Origin: an uncultured Ruminiclostridium sp.
Lineage (GTDB): Bacteria; Bacillota; Clostridia; Oscillospirales; Ruminococcaceae
Assembly: GCA_944388385.1 (NCBI GenBank)
Contig: CALXIO010000002.1
Span: forward strand, 1-64,000
DNA: 64,000 nucleotides
Direction of reading: 5' to 3'
Every line of letters begins with the position of its first letter. Position 1 is the first letter of the stretch. Positions 6,870 through 16,480 of this stretch are shown piece by piece. Below the pieces are notes generated by a model. The model saw only the letters and a list, made by a program, of their open reading frames with translations. It was not told the origin of the DNA and did not search any database. The position numbers were made by a program, and so were the translations under genes.

Positions 6870-9557
6870 ATGGACTATGAAAGAAACGATCCGGATGAGT
6901 TACTCAGAGTTATAAAATCCGAAGAAAAAAGCCTTAAAAGAGGCAAGCTGAAAATATTTTTCGGATATGCCGCAGGAGTAGGAAAAACCTATGCCATGCT
7001 TAAAAGCGCAGGAGAGCTTAAAGAAAACGGTGTTGATGTGGTGGCAGGATATATTGAGCCCCATGCAAGGCCTGAAACTACTGCACTTTTAAAGGGCCTT
7101 GAAATATTGCCCCCAAAAAAGATAAGCTATAAAAATATCACCCTTAATGAATTTGATCTTGATGCCGCTTTAAAAAGACATCCTAAGGTTATACTTGTGG
7201 ATGAATTAGCCCATACAAATGCACAGGGTATGCGGCATACAAAACGATATAAGGACATAGAAGAGCTGCTTAATGCCGGAATTGATGTATATACTACCGT
7301 TAATGTACAGCATATAGAAAGCCTTAATGACCTTGTGGCATCCATTACCGGAATTGTAGTAAGGGAACGAATACCGGACAGCGTATTTGACAATGCGGAT
7401 TTTGTTTCCCTTGTGGATATAGAGCCTAAGGATCTTCTTTTGCGGTTAAAGTCAGGTAAGGTATATAAGCCTCAGCAGACAGAAAAAGCGGTGGATAATT
7501 TCTTTACCGAGGATAACCTTACTGCCCTTAGAGAAATTGCCATGCGCAGACTTGCAGACAGAGTAAATGCCATATCCGAAAAGGCAAGGATAAAAACAAA
7601 GGGGGATTATTACACAGATGAGCATATACTTGTATGTTTGTCCTCATCCCCCTCAAATCCTAAGTTGATACGAACGGCATCCCGTATGGCGGTAGCCTTT
7701 AAATGCAGATTTACCGCCCTTTTTGTGGAAACCACCGATTTTCAGAATATGTCTAAGGAAAATAAGGACAGACTGAGAGATAATATAAATCTTGCTAAAC
7801 AGTTAGGCGCCACAATAGAAACAGTCTACGGGGACGATATACCTTTGCAGATAGCTGAATTTGCAAGAATATCCGGGGTATCAAAAATAGTAATAGGCAG
7901 AAGCCAGGCAAGGAAAAGACTTTTCGGAAAGCCCACCCTTACAGAACGGCTTATAGATTTATCTCCAAGGCTTGATATTCATGTTATCCCGGATAATAAA
8001 TCCGGTGAATATAAAAAGCCAAAGCAGGAAAACAAGCTGATAGTATTTTCAGGGGCGGATATTCTTAAAAGCGTTGCTATGCTTACTTTAGCCAGTATCA
8101 TAGGAGTTATTTTTGATGTCCTTGGCTTTACTGAGGTAAATATAATTACAGTATATATTTTAAGCGTTCTTATAACCTCAGTTATAACCGAAAACAGAAT
8201 ATACAGCCTGTTATCATCAATAGTCAGCGTGTTTGTGTTTAACTTTCTTTTCACAGAACCAAGATACACATTACTTGCCTACGACAGCGGTTATCCTGTT
8301 ACCTTTGTTGTAATGTGTATTGCCGCTTTTATTACAGGCAGTCTTGCAGGAAAGCTAAAAAATCACGCCTTGCAAAGTGCAAAAAGTGCCTACCGTACAA
8401 ATATACTTTTGGAAACAAATCAGCTTTTCAGCAGGGCAAAGGGTGAAAAGGAGATATTTTCCGTTGCCGCTAAACAGCTTATAAAGCTGCTTGATACGGA
8501 TATTATTATTTATCCCGTTAAAAATGACCGACTGTTATCGGCTATTGGCTATCCGAAAAATGAAAGCATACCGGAAGAATACTTTTCGGAAAATGAAAAG
8601 GCAGTGGCATCCTGGGTAATGAAAAATAACAAGCACGCCGGGGCTACTACTGATACTTTACCTGATTCAATATGCCTTTACCTATCTATAAGAGTAAATG
8701 ATTTTGTATACGGAGTTGTGGGAATAGCTATAAAGGATAACATCCCAGACAGCTTTGAAAACGGCATAATTCTTTCTATACTTGGAGAATGTGCCCTTGC
8801 TTTGGAAAACGAAAGAATAGATTGGGAGAAAAAACAGGCTGAAATAAATGTTAAAAACGAACAGTTCCGTTCTAATCTTTTAAGGGCAATTTCCCATGAT
8901 TTAAGAACACCCCTTACCTCCATTTCCGGAAATGCAGGAAACCTTATTTCAAACGGCAACGCAATTTCCGAAGAGGAAAAGCAAAGGCTTTATTCTGATA
9001 TATATGATGATTCCATGTGGCTTATAAACCTGGTTGAAAATCTCCTTTCCATTACAAGAATAGAAGGTGGTCAGGTACAGCTTAATATCACAGCGGAATT
9101 ATGCGAGGATGTGGTGGACGAGGCATTAAAGCATATAAACCGTTACAGCAGTGAGCATACTATAAAGACTTGCCATAAGACGGAATTTTTACTTGCTAAA
9201 ATGGACAGCCGGCTTATAGTACAGGTTTTAATAAATCTTGTGGACAATGCCATAAAGCATACAGATAAGGGCTCAGTAATAGAGATAATCACAGAGAAAA
9301 AGGGAAACAACGCGGTATTTACGGTAAGGGATAACGGCAAGGGTGTAAATCCTTCAGACAAGGAGCATATTTTTGATATGTTTTACAGCGGTACTAAAAG
9401 AATTGCCGACAGTAAGCGAAGCTTAGGACTTGGTCTTGCCCTTTGTAAATCCGTGGTGGAAGCCCACAAGGGAAAAATTACCCTTACTGATAATATCCCA
9501 CATGGGGCAGTATTCACCTTTACATTACCGGCAGAGGAGGTAAATTTACATGAATAA
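6870..9557 (+). CDS. kdpD: KdpD, osmosensitive potassium-sensor histidine kinase
   Basis: An 895-residue full-length KdpD. The N-terminal KdpD domain has the Walker-type motif GYAAGVGKT (residues 32-40) and the DELAHTN segment. A universal-stress-protein-like domain follows at about 245-370, then four closely spaced membrane helices (about 390-500), a GAF-like region, the HisKA dimerisation domain (SHDLRTPLTS, phospho-accepting histidine 676) and an ATPase domain with NLVDNAIKHT, DNGKGV and LGLGLAL. It senses K+ limitation or osmotic upshift and phosphorylates KdpE. ATG 6870 is chosen because AAGGAG ends 8 nt before it; an upstream GTG overlaps that site. It overlaps kdpE by 8 nt. Confidence 0.95.
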   Translation: MDYERNDPDELLRVIKSEEKSLKRGKLKIFFGYAAGVGKTYAMLKSAGELKENGVDVVAGYIEPHARPETTALLKGLEILPPKKISYKNITLNEFDLDAALKRHPKVILVDELAHTNAQGMRHTKRYKDIEELLNAGIDVYTTVNVQHIESLNDLVASITGIVVRERIPDSVFDNADFVSLVDIEPKDLLLRLKSGKVYKPQQTEKAVDNFFTEDNLTALREIAMRRLADRVNAISEKARIKTKGDYYTDEHILVCLSSSPSNPKLIRTASRMAVAFKCRFTALFVETTDFQNMSKENKDRLRDNINLAKQLGATIETVYGDDIPLQIAEFARISGVSKIVIGRSQARKRLFGKPTLTERLIDLSPRLDIHVIPDNKSGEYKKPKQENKLIVFSGADILKSVAMLTLASIIGVIFDVLGFTEVNIITVYILSVLITSVITENRIYSLLSSIVSVFVFNFLFTEPRYTLLAYDSGYPVTFVVMCIAAFITGSLAGKLKNHALQSAKSAYRTNILLETNQLFSRAKGEKEIFSVAAKQLIKLLDTDIIIYPVKNDRLLSAIGYPKNESIPEEYFSENEKAVASWVMKNNKHAGATTDTLPDSICLYLSIRVNDFVYGVVGIAIKDNIPDSFENGIILSILGECALALENERIDWEKKQAEINVKNEQFRSNLLRAISHDLRTPLTSISGNAGNLISNGNAISEEEKQRLYSDIYDDSMWLINLVENLLSITRIEGGQVQLNITAELCEDVVDEALKHINRYSSEHTIKTCHKTEFLLAKMDSRLIVQVLINLVDNAIKHTDKGSVIEIITEKKGNNAVFTVRDNGKGVNPSDKEHIFDMFYSGTKRIADSKRSLGLGLALCKSVVEAHKGKITLTDNIPHGAVFTFTLPAEEVNLHE

Positions 9558-10248
9558 GCAGACTATACTTGTGGTTGAGGATGACACCTCGGTAAAAAAT
9601 CTCATTACCACCACCCTAAAGGCCAGCGGATATAAATATGTTACCGCCTCAAACGGCACTACTGCAATAATAGAAGCCTCCAGTCATAACCCGGATATAG
9701 TCCTGCTTGATTTAGGACTTCCCGATATGGACGGTATTGAAGTAATAAACAAAATAAGAAGCTGGTCACTTATGCCTATAATAGTAATAAGCGCCAGAAG
9801 TGAGGATAACGACAAGATTGCAGCCCTTGATGCAGGGGCGGATGATTATCTTACAAAGCCATTTTCCGTTGAGGAATTACTTGCAAGGCTAAGAGTCACA
9901 ATAAGACGGCTTTCAATGATGAATACCGATGCCTCTGTAAATAATTCTGTATTTGAAAACGGGGCATTAAGGGTGGACTATGCCGCAGGCTGTGTTTATG
10001 TTAATGATGCCGAATTACACCTTACCCCAATAGAATATAAGCTGCTGTGTCTTTTATGTCAGAATGTGGGGAAGGTGCTTACCCATACACTTATTACACA
10101 GAAAATATGGGGTAGCTCCTGGGATAATGATATAGCCTCCCTAAGAGTATTTATGGCCACATTAAGAAAAAAGCTTGAAAAAGCGGATAACAGCGCCCAG
10201 TATATACAGACCCACATAGGAGTAGGTTACAGAATGATAAAGGTATAA
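9550..10248 (+). CDS. kdpE: KdpE, OmpR-type response regulator
   Basis: The 232-residue protein has a receiver domain (LVVEDD, phospho-acceptor D54 in LLDLGLPDMDG, then ISARS and LTKPF) and a C-terminal winged helix ending in YIQTHIGVGYRMIKV. It should activate kdpFABC when phosphorylated by KdpD. It overlaps kdpD by 8 nt and ends 5 nt before a terminator, so kdpDE is a closed unit. The TATTATCTTAAT motif upstream of both kdp units is the best visible candidate for its operator. Confidence 0.95.
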   Translation: MNKQTILVVEDDTSVKNLITTTLKASGYKYVTASNGTTAIIEASSHNPDIVLLDLGLPDMDGIEVINKIRSWSLMPIIVISARSEDNDKIAALDAGADDYLTKPFSVEELLARLRVTIRRLSMMNTDASVNNSVFENGALRVDYAAGCVYVNDAELHLTPIEYKLLCLLCQNVGKVLTHTLITQKIWGSSWDNDIASLRVFMATLRKKLEKADNSAQYIQTHIGVGYRMIKV

Positions 10249-10253
10249 AATTT

Positions 10254-10286
10254 CCCGACAAGGCTTAGTCTTTGTCGGGTTTTTTG
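10254..10286 (+). terminator. Terminator of the kdpDE operon
   Basis: CCCGACAAGG pairs with CTTTGTCGGG across a short loop and is followed by TTTTTTG. Strong intrinsic terminator. Confidence 0.85.
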
Positions 10287-10315
10287 TTGCAATAATTTTC
10301 TTTATGTGGTATACT
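10287..10315 (+). promoter_or_regulatory. Promoter of the helicase gene
   Basis: TTGCAA (10287-10292) and TATACT (10310-10315) are spaced by 17 nt, directly after the kdpE terminator and 35 nt before the ATG. Confidence 0.6.
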
Positions 10316-10349
10316 TAGCTAAAGTAAAATATATCTACGGAGAAATAAT

Positions 10350-13073
10350 ATGAATCAGTTTGATAACATATTAGGCTTTAAGGGTACCTGGAGAAAATAT
10401 CAGCAAAGGGTACTTGATGAGTCAGCGCAATATATAAGGGACGGAAAAATTCACGTTGTAGCCGCACCCGGGGCAGGTAAAACCACCCTTGGAATTGAGC
10501 TTATAAGACGAACAGGAAAGCCCTGTCTTATTCTGTCACCCAGAATAGTAATAAGAGAACAATGGCTATCCCGTATAAGAGAATCATTTTTTATAAAGGA
10601 TGAGCCGGAGGGGTTTTTATCAAGTGATATTAAAAATCCGGGAATGATAACCTCAATTACCTACCAGACCCTTTACAGCGGTATGTCAAGGCTTCAGGGA
10701 GAAGAAAAGGAAGAGGACAGCGAACAGACTGAAAATGTGGATTTTTCCGGCTTTGATCTTGTTAAAACCGTTAAGGATAAGGGCATAGGTACTATATGTC
10801 TTGATGAATGTCACCACCTTAAAAATGAATGGTGGAAGGCATTAGAGGCCTTTATGGAAAATATGTCCGGGGTTACTGTCATCTCCCTTACGGCAACACC
10901 TCCTTATGATTCTAATATCTCCCAGTGGGAAAGATATATTTCCATGTGCGGAGATATAGACACCGAAATTTCCATACCTGAGCTTGTTAAGGAAAACAGC
11001 CTCTGCCCACATCAGGACTATGTATACTTTAACTATCCCACAAAGGAAGAAGAGGGAAAGGTAAAGCAGTTTAAGGAAAATTCCGCCCTTGCTTACGGAC
11101 AGCTATTGCAAAACGAAGAATTTGCTAATGTAATTTTTACCCACAGGGCAATAACTGACTGTAAAAACAATGCGGATACCATGCTTGAAAATCCGGCTTA
11201 TATAGTTTCAATTTTATCCCTTTGTCAATATAAGAATAAGTCCTTTGATAAGGGCTGGCTAAAGCTGTTCGGCGCCGGCGAAATGCCAATGATAAACTAT
11301 CAGTATATGGCTGAGCTTTTAAAGGGATTTTTATACACCGATACGGAAAGCTTTAACTGTACCGAGGAATTCAGAAAGGGTATAGAAAAGGAGCTTAAAG
11401 GGGCAGGAGTAATTGATAAAAAGGAAATCAGCTTTACTGCAAACGCTAAAATAGAAAAGCTACTTGTAAATAGCTGCGGTAAGCTGTTAAGTATCTGTAA
11501 TATAGCTGATACTGAGGTTAAATCAATGGGTAATGACCTTCGTATGCTTATTCTTACGGACTATATAAGAAAGGAATTTCTTTCAAGTATAGGAAATGAG
11601 GAAAAATCCATTGATCAGATAGGTGTGCTTCCTATATTCGAGCTTTTAAGAAGAAATATAACCGAGGATAAAATTTCTGTTTTATGCGGTAGTGTGGTTA
11701 TACTTCCTGATAGTGCGGTAAATAAGGCTTTAAGCCTATGTAAAGAAATTGACTCCGACAACACATTGACCTTTGAACAGCTTAAAAATAAGGAGGGCAA
11801 GCCGCTTGGTTATTCCTACATTGATTCAAGCGGAAAATCCCACCTTTTAACTGCGGTGGTAACACAGCTTTTTGAACTGGGAGAGATACATATTCTTATC
11901 GGAACAAAATCCCTTTTAGGTGAGGGCTGGGATTCTCCCTGTGTAAATTCCCTTATTCTTGCAAGCTTTGTAGGGTCCTATGTCCTTGGTAATCAGATGA
12001 GGGGCAGGGCAATAAGAAAGGATAAAAACCGCCCGGATAAGGTAAGTAACATTTGGCACCTTGTTTGCCTTGCCGGAAAGACTGAAAAAAAGGAAAATAT
12101 AAAGAAGGGCAATATATCAAGTGAGCTTACAGAGGATTTTATAACCCTTCAAAGAAGAATGGACGGAATAATAGGTCTTAACTATGATTTTAAAACCATA
12201 GAAAACGGCATAGAAAGACTTAATTTAAATCCCCCTTTTACAAAGGACAGCGTAAGCAAAATAAACGAGGATATGAAAATCCGCAGCGCTGACAGAAAAA
12301 GCGTTGCAGAGGGCTGGAAAACTGCCCTTGACTGCGGTGAACAATTTGAGATAACAAATAACGCAGAGGCAAATGAGCAGGCCCTTAATATCCCGATATT
12401 TATTAGCGGTATCGGACTTTATATTATCTTTGCTTTAATGGTAGCAGCCGAAATGTTTTTAGGCATTACCCAACGTATGCTTGTGATGTCAAGTATAAAT
12501 GACGGCGGTTTTATCGGCGTTTTATTAACTCTTATGGGTATTGCAATTCTCTTTTTGCTTTTGATGATTATAATTACTAAGCTGCCAAAGCTGTTAAGAT
12601 TTATAACCCCTTATAAACGGCTTGAAACCATAGGTAAAACTATTCTATCCGCCATGAAAAAGCTACAGCTTATAAATTCTGACTGTAAGGTATGTGCAGA
12701 GGATGCCGACGGGGTATTATACAGAGTATATTTAAAGGGCGGTACAGACAGAGAAAAGGAGCTGTTTTCTTCTGCTGTAGTCCAGATGTTAGCCCCGGTG
12801 GATAATCAAAGGTATCTTTTATGCAGGAAAAGTAATTACGGTATTAGCTTAAGAGGAACTCTCTGTGTGCCTAAGGTCTTTGAGTCATCAAGAGAAAAAG
12901 TGGACATATTATGCGGTGAAATGAACAAAATGATAGGAAAATTTACCCCTGTATATACAAGAAACCCGGAGGGCAGACAGTTTTTACTTAAAGCCAGGGC
13001 AAAATCCTTTGCCAATAAAAACGAAAAATTGGTAACAAGGAAAAAGAGAGTAAAGGGAAATTACTATAACTGA
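10350..13073 (+). CDS. DEAD/DEAH superfamily 2 helicase with C-terminal membrane helices
   Basis: A 907-residue protein. The N-terminal half is an SF2 helicase core: RYQ-like segment near residue 15-18, motif I APGAGKTT (39-46), motif II DECH (152-155), motif III TATPP (181-185), and a second RecA-like domain with GEGWDSP and QMRGRAIRKD at about 525-560. The layout resembles type III restriction-like or XPB-like translocases, although no nuclease motif is seen. Unusually, residues of about 680-702 and 721-744 are two strongly hydrophobic helices, followed by a C-terminal domain of about 150 residues with a very basic end (TRKKRVKGN). It is a single-gene unit with its own promoter and terminator next to kdpDE. 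Function unknown; a membrane-associated nucleic-acid translocase, possibly defensive, is inference. Confidence 0.8.
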   Translation: MNQFDNILGFKGTWRKYQQRVLDESAQYIRDGKIHVVAAPGAGKTTLGIELIRRTGKPCLILSPRIVIREQWLSRIRESFFIKDEPEGFLSSDIKNPGMITSITYQTLYSGMSRLQGEEKEEDSEQTENVDFSGFDLVKTVKDKGIGTICLDECHHLKNEWWKALEAFMENMSGVTVISLTATPPYDSNISQWERYISMCGDIDTEISIPELVKENSLCPHQDYVYFNYPTKEEEGKVKQFKENSALAYGQLLQNEEFANVIFTHRAITDCKNNADTMLENPAYIVSILSLCQYKNKSFDKGWLKLFGAGEMPMINYQYMAELLKGFLYTDTESFNCTEEFRKGIEKELKGAGVIDKKEISFTANAKIEKLLVNSCGKLLSICNIADTEVKSMGNDLRMLILTDYIRKEFLSSIGNEEKSIDQIGVLPIFELLRRNITEDKISVLCGSVVILPDSAVNKALSLCKEIDSDNTLTFEQLKNKEGKPLGYSYIDSSGKSHLLTAVVTQLFELGEIHILIGTKSLLGEGWDSPCVNSLILASFVGSYVLGNQMRGRAIRKDKNRPDKVSNIWHLVCLAGKTEKKENIKKGNISSELTEDFITLQRRMDGIIGLNYDFKTIENGIERLNLNPPFTKDSVSKINEDMKIRSADRKSVAEGWKTALDCGEQFEITNNAEANEQALNIPIFISGIGLYIIFALMVAAEMFLGITQRMLVMSSINDGGFIGVLLTLMGIAILFLLLMIIITKLPKLLRFITPYKRLETIGKTILSAMKKLQLINSDCKVCAEDADGVLYRVYLKGGTDREKELFSSAVVQMLAPVDNQRYLLCRKSNYGISLRGTLCVPKVFESSREKVDILCGEMNKMIGKFTPVYTRNPEGRQFLLKARAKSFANKNEKLVTRKKRVKGNYYN

Positions 13074-13105
13074 TAAAAGCAGGCTATAAAGCCTGCTTTT
13101 TATTT
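13074..13105 (+). terminator. Terminator of the helicase gene
   Basis: AAAAGCAGGC pairs with GCCTGCTTTT across TATAAA, with a T-rich tail. The following 240 bases up to the next promoter hold no convincing gene; they include a TTATCTTAATG match on the minus strand (13142-13152). Confidence 0.85.
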
Positions 13106-13299
13106 TCTGTATATGCCATTGGAAATTTTTCCTAAAATATCATTAAGATAAGCATCTCCATAATCTGACTACTTATAAACACCGATTTTGATATATACGG
13201 AGGAAATTCCCCCGTAACAAGGCAAAATATCACCCTAAGAAAAACAAGAAGCATAACCTTAGCCCCCTTTTCAGGGAGAATATATGTATTAAAATAATC

Positions 13300-13329
13300 T
13301 TGAAATTGCCTTATCTGTTATGCTATACT
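13300..13329 (+). promoter_or_regulatory. Promoter of the BMP-family gene
   Basis: TTGAAA (13300-13305) and TATACT (13324-13329) with an 18-nt spacer precede the TTG start at 13360 and its AAAGGAG site. Confidence 0.6.
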
Positions 13330-13359
13330 TAATGTATAACAGGTAAAGGAGTTTTTGCT

Positions 13360-14442
13360 TTGTTTGACAGAAAATCTATAATCAAGCTGATTGGGCTTAT
13401 AGTCTTTGGCCTTGCTACTTTAACCTTTATAATCATAATTTTAGTTGATGTTTATACCCCTGACCCCTTCGGTTATTTAGGCTACATAGTTAAGGGAGAT
13501 GCAAAGGACAGCGACAGCGAAATTTTATATACTGTATGTGACGATAACATTCTTTCCCTTACTGTAAAGGAAAATGTACCGCCCGGCACAGATGAATGCG
13601 ATGAGGCTATAAAGGATCTAATTTACAACGGGATAACCATGATAATCCTGTCTGAGGAGGCTTATCTTGAGGATTCCATGGATATAATAAAAAGCAACCC
13701 GGATATATGCTTTTATGTACCGGGGCATAAATCTGCTGCAAATAACCTTACTGCATTTTATCCCAGAATGTATGAGGGCAGATATTTAAGCGGAATTATA
13801 GCCGGCATGAAAACAAAAACAAACTCCATAGGATATACAGCAAAGGAAGAAAGCGACGAAGTAATAAGGGGAATAAACGCCTTTGCCATGGGAGTTAAAA
13901 GCGTAAATCCGGATGCTAATGTGTATGTTCAGTATACCGGCTCTGATGAAAACAGCCATATCGAAAACACCGTAAATTCCCTTATAGATAATAATAAGGC
14001 GGATGTTATAACCTACCACTTTGAACACAATCACACCGCCGCTATAACAGCGGATAAAAGGGGAGTGTATTCGATAGGATATTATGAAGAGGTAACCGGA
14101 CTGTCGGAAAAATGCCTTACAAGTGTGGTTTTAGATAAAAATAAATTATACAATGCGGTGGTGTTTGAATACAACAAAAACAGAGTAAATCTTAGGGATC
14201 TTAACTGGTATCATTTTGATAATGAAATAATCTATCTGTCGGAATATTCATCCGAAATGGATGAAAATATTAAAAGCAGGGTAAGAGATAACATAACTAT
14301 GATCATGGACGGAAAAAATATTTTTTCCGGCGAAATTTATGATAACGAGGGTTCAAAGAGATGCACAGAGGATGATGCAATATCCGAAAAAGCCCTTCTT
14401 AATTATATGTTCTGGTATTTTGAGAATGTTGAGGTAGTATAG
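13360..14442 (+). CDS. Membrane-anchored BMP-family (PnrA/Med-like) binding protein
   Basis: The 360-residue protein starts at TTG 13360, 8 nt after AAAGGAG. It has one N-terminal membrane helix (about residues 9-32) and no lipobox, then a domain resembling the BMP family of periplasmic binding proteins: FYPRMYEGRYLSGIIAGMKT, SIGYTA and INAFAMGVKSVNPDANVYVQYTGS are typical. Relatives bind nucleosides and feed ABC importers, or act as Med-like regulators. No ABC transporter genes are adjacent, and the anchor is an uncleaved helix rather than a lipid, so a sensory or regulatory role is possible. The family call is good; the ligand is unknown. Confidence 0.75.
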   Translation: MFDRKSIIKLIGLIVFGLATLTFIIIILVDVYTPDPFGYLGYIVKGDAKDSDSEILYTVCDDNILSLTVKENVPPGTDECDEAIKDLIYNGITMIILSEEAYLEDSMDIIKSNPDICFYVPGHKSAANNLTAFYPRMYEGRYLSGIIAGMKTKTNSIGYTAKEESDEVIRGINAFAMGVKSVNPDANVYVQYTGSDENSHIENTVNSLIDNNKADVITYHFEHNHTAAITADKRGVYSIGYYEEVTGLSEKCLTSVVLDKNKLYNAVVFEYNKNRVNLRDLNWYHFDNEIIYLSEYSSEMDENIKSRVRDNITMIMDGKNIFSGEIYDNEGSKRCTEDDAISEKALLNYMFWYFENVEVV

Positions 14443-14503
14443 GGAAAATATAAAAATATTCACTTTTGCTTAAATACCATAATTTAACAGTCTTTTTTAT
14501 TAC

Positions 14504-14532
14504 TTGACATATAAGAATACAGCATTTATAAT
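14504..14532 (+). promoter_or_regulatory. Consensus promoter of the aldo/keto reductase operon
   Basis: TTGACA (14504-14509) and TATAAT (14527-14532), both perfect, with a 17-nt spacer and an AAAGGAGATA ribosome site downstream. Confidence 0.85.
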
Positions 14533-14565
14533 ATAATAAAGAATTCACTTTGAAAGGAGATATTT

Positions 14566-15552
14566 ATGCAGTATACTAAGCTCGGAAAATCAGACCTTAA
14601 TGTATCAAGAATTTGTCTTGGATGTATGGGCTTCGGTGACAGCAACAACGGACAGCATAGCTGGACTTTAAATGAAGCTGACAGCAGAGAAATAATCAAA
14701 TCCGCCCTTTTAAAGGGTATAAATTTCTTTGATACGGCTATTGTATATCAGAACGGCACCAGCGAAAAATTTGTGGGCAGGGCATTAAAGGACTTTGCTA
14801 AAAGGGATGAATATATACTTGCAACTAAATTTCCCAAAAGAAGTCAGCAGGAAATAGAGAATAACATAAACGGCATTAAGCATATTGAAAACTGTATTGA
14901 TCAAAGCCTTTTAAATCTTGGTCATGATTATGTAGACTTATATATTTATCATATGTGGGATTATCATACTCCCATGGAAGAAATTATGGAGGGACTTGCA
15001 AGGGTTGTAAAGGAAGGCAAGGCCCGTTATATCGGCATATCCAACTGCTACGCATGGCAGTTAGCAAAGGCAAATTTCTATGCAAGACAGCATGGTATGC
15101 CGGAATTTATATCGATACAGGGACATTATAATCTTATAGCAAGGGAAGAGGAAAGGGAGATGATTCCCTTCTGTAAAGAGGAAAATATAGCCCTCACCCC
15201 ATACAGCGCCCTTGCAGGCGGCAGGCTGTCCAGACTTCCCGGCGAAAGCACTAAAAGATCACAAGAGGATTCCTATGCTAAGTTTAAGTATGACAAAACA
15301 GCACAGGAGGATGAAAGAATAATAAAAAGAGTGTATGAGATAGCACAAAGCAAAAATGCTTCAATGACGGATATTTCCCTTGCATGGATTTTATCAAAGG
15401 TAACCTCTCCCGTTGTGGGAGCAACAAAGCTAAGTCACCTTGAAGCCCCGGTAAGGGCATTGGATATTACTCTTTCCGATGAAGAAATAAATTACCTTGA
15501 GGAATTATATTTACCCCATGCTTTAGTAGGGGTAATGGCAGAAAACAAGTAA
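14566..15552 (+). CDS. Aldo/keto reductase
   Basis: A 328-residue NADPH-dependent oxidoreductase of the AKR fold. The catalytic set is visible: aspartate and tyrosine in FFDTAIVYQNGTSE, lysine in ILATKF and histidine in LYIYHMWDYHTPMEE. The C-terminal coenzyme region contains SPVVGATKLSHLEAPVRAL. The sequence is closest in style to the YajO/Tas-like class acting on small aldehydes or sugars, but the substrate cannot be read. It is followed 13 nt later by the CMD-cupin gene, so the two probably act on the same compounds. Confidence 0.9.
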   Translation: MQYTKLGKSDLNVSRICLGCMGFGDSNNGQHSWTLNEADSREIIKSALLKGINFFDTAIVYQNGTSEKFVGRALKDFAKRDEYILATKFPKRSQQEIENNINGIKHIENCIDQSLLNLGHDYVDLYIYHMWDYHTPMEEIMEGLARVVKEGKARYIGISNCYAWQLAKANFYARQHGMPEFISIQGHYNLIAREEEREMIPFCKEENIALTPYSALAGGRLSRLPGESTKRSQEDSYAKFKYDKTAQEDERIIKRVYEIAQSKNASMTDISLAWILSKVTSPVVGATKLSHLEAPVRALDITLSDEEINYLEELYLPHALVGVMAENK

Positions 15553-15565
15553 AGGAGCAAAGACT

Positions 15566-16318
15566 ATGGAAAAGATAGTACAAACAGCAGGAAGAAAGGC
15601 TTTAGGAGAATTCGCACCGGATTTTGCACATTACAATGATGATGTATTATTCGGGGAAAACTGGAACAACGGGGATATTGATCATAAAACCCGTTGTATA
15701 ATAACAGTAGTTGCCCTTATGTCCTCCGGCATTACCGATTCTTCCCTTAAATATCACCTTGAAAATGCAAAAAAGGCAGGAGTGACAAGAAAAGAAATTG
15801 CCGCTGTTATCACCCATGTGGCATTCTATGCAGGCTGGCCTAAGGCATGGGCGGTATTTAATATGGCAAAGGAGGTCTGGACTGAGGAAATTTCAGACAC
15901 CGATGAAAAGGCTAAGCATCAGGCAGAAATGGTATTTCCTATCGGTGCTCCCAACGACGGCTTTAAGCAGTATTTTATCGGTCAGAGCTATTTAGCACCG
16001 CTTTCTACCTCACAGGTCGGCATATATAATGTTACCTTTGAGCCCGGTTGCAGAAATAACTGGCATATACATAATGCAGACAATGGCGGCGGTCAGATAC
16101 TTGTATGTGTTGCAGGTACAGGCTGGTATCAGGAATGGGGCAAGGAACCTGTTAAGTTAAATCCCGGGGATGTAATCAATATCCCTGTGGGAGTAAAGCA
16201 TTGGCATGGTGCGGCAAAAGACAGCTGGTTTTCGCATCTTGCGGTTGAAGTCCCCGGAGAAAACACCTCTAATCAGTGGCTTGAAGCAGTGAATGACGAG
16301 GAGTACAGTAAATTATAA
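15566..16318 (+). CDS. Carboxymuconolactone decarboxylase-like domain fused to a cupin
   Basis: The 250-residue protein joins two domains. Residues 10-105 are CMD/AhpD-like (DHKTRCIITVVALMSSG, then ITHVAFYAGWPKAW), without the CxxC pair of true AhpD. Residues 140-235 are a cupin with the metal-binding histidines in NNWHIHNADNGGGQ and IPVGVKHWHG. CMD-cupin fusions occur widely beside reductases and are thought to handle reactive carbonyl or peroxide species, but no defined reaction is established for this type. It shares a transcript with the upstream aldo/keto reductase. Confidence 0.85.
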   Translation: MEKIVQTAGRKALGEFAPDFAHYNDDVLFGENWNNGDIDHKTRCIITVVALMSSGITDSSLKYHLENAKKAGVTRKEIAAVITHVAFYAGWPKAWAVFNMAKEVWTEEISDTDEKAKHQAEMVFPIGAPNDGFKQYFIGQSYLAPLSTSQVGIYNVTFEPGCRNNWHIHNADNGGGQILVCVAGTGWYQEWGKEPVKLNPGDVINIPVGVKHWHGAAKDSWFSHLAVEVPGENTSNQWLEAVNDEEYSKL

Positions 16319-16480
16319 TTTCCGGAAAAGAAATAATTTTCTGAAAGGTGAAGTTTTGAAGATGAATTTTTTCAGTGGGAATATTAACTTTGGGATTAGC
16401 AAGCAAAGAAGGTGCAATTACCGTTAATGCAGGAAATTTCTGCGTAATTGGATATGTTTGAATTGATACCAGGGGGTTGT

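Noticed and set aside
13132..13254. 40-residue hydrophobic frame on the minus strand between the helicase and BMP genes
   Set aside because: No usable ribosome site or promoter; composition is explained by AT-rich intergenic sequence.
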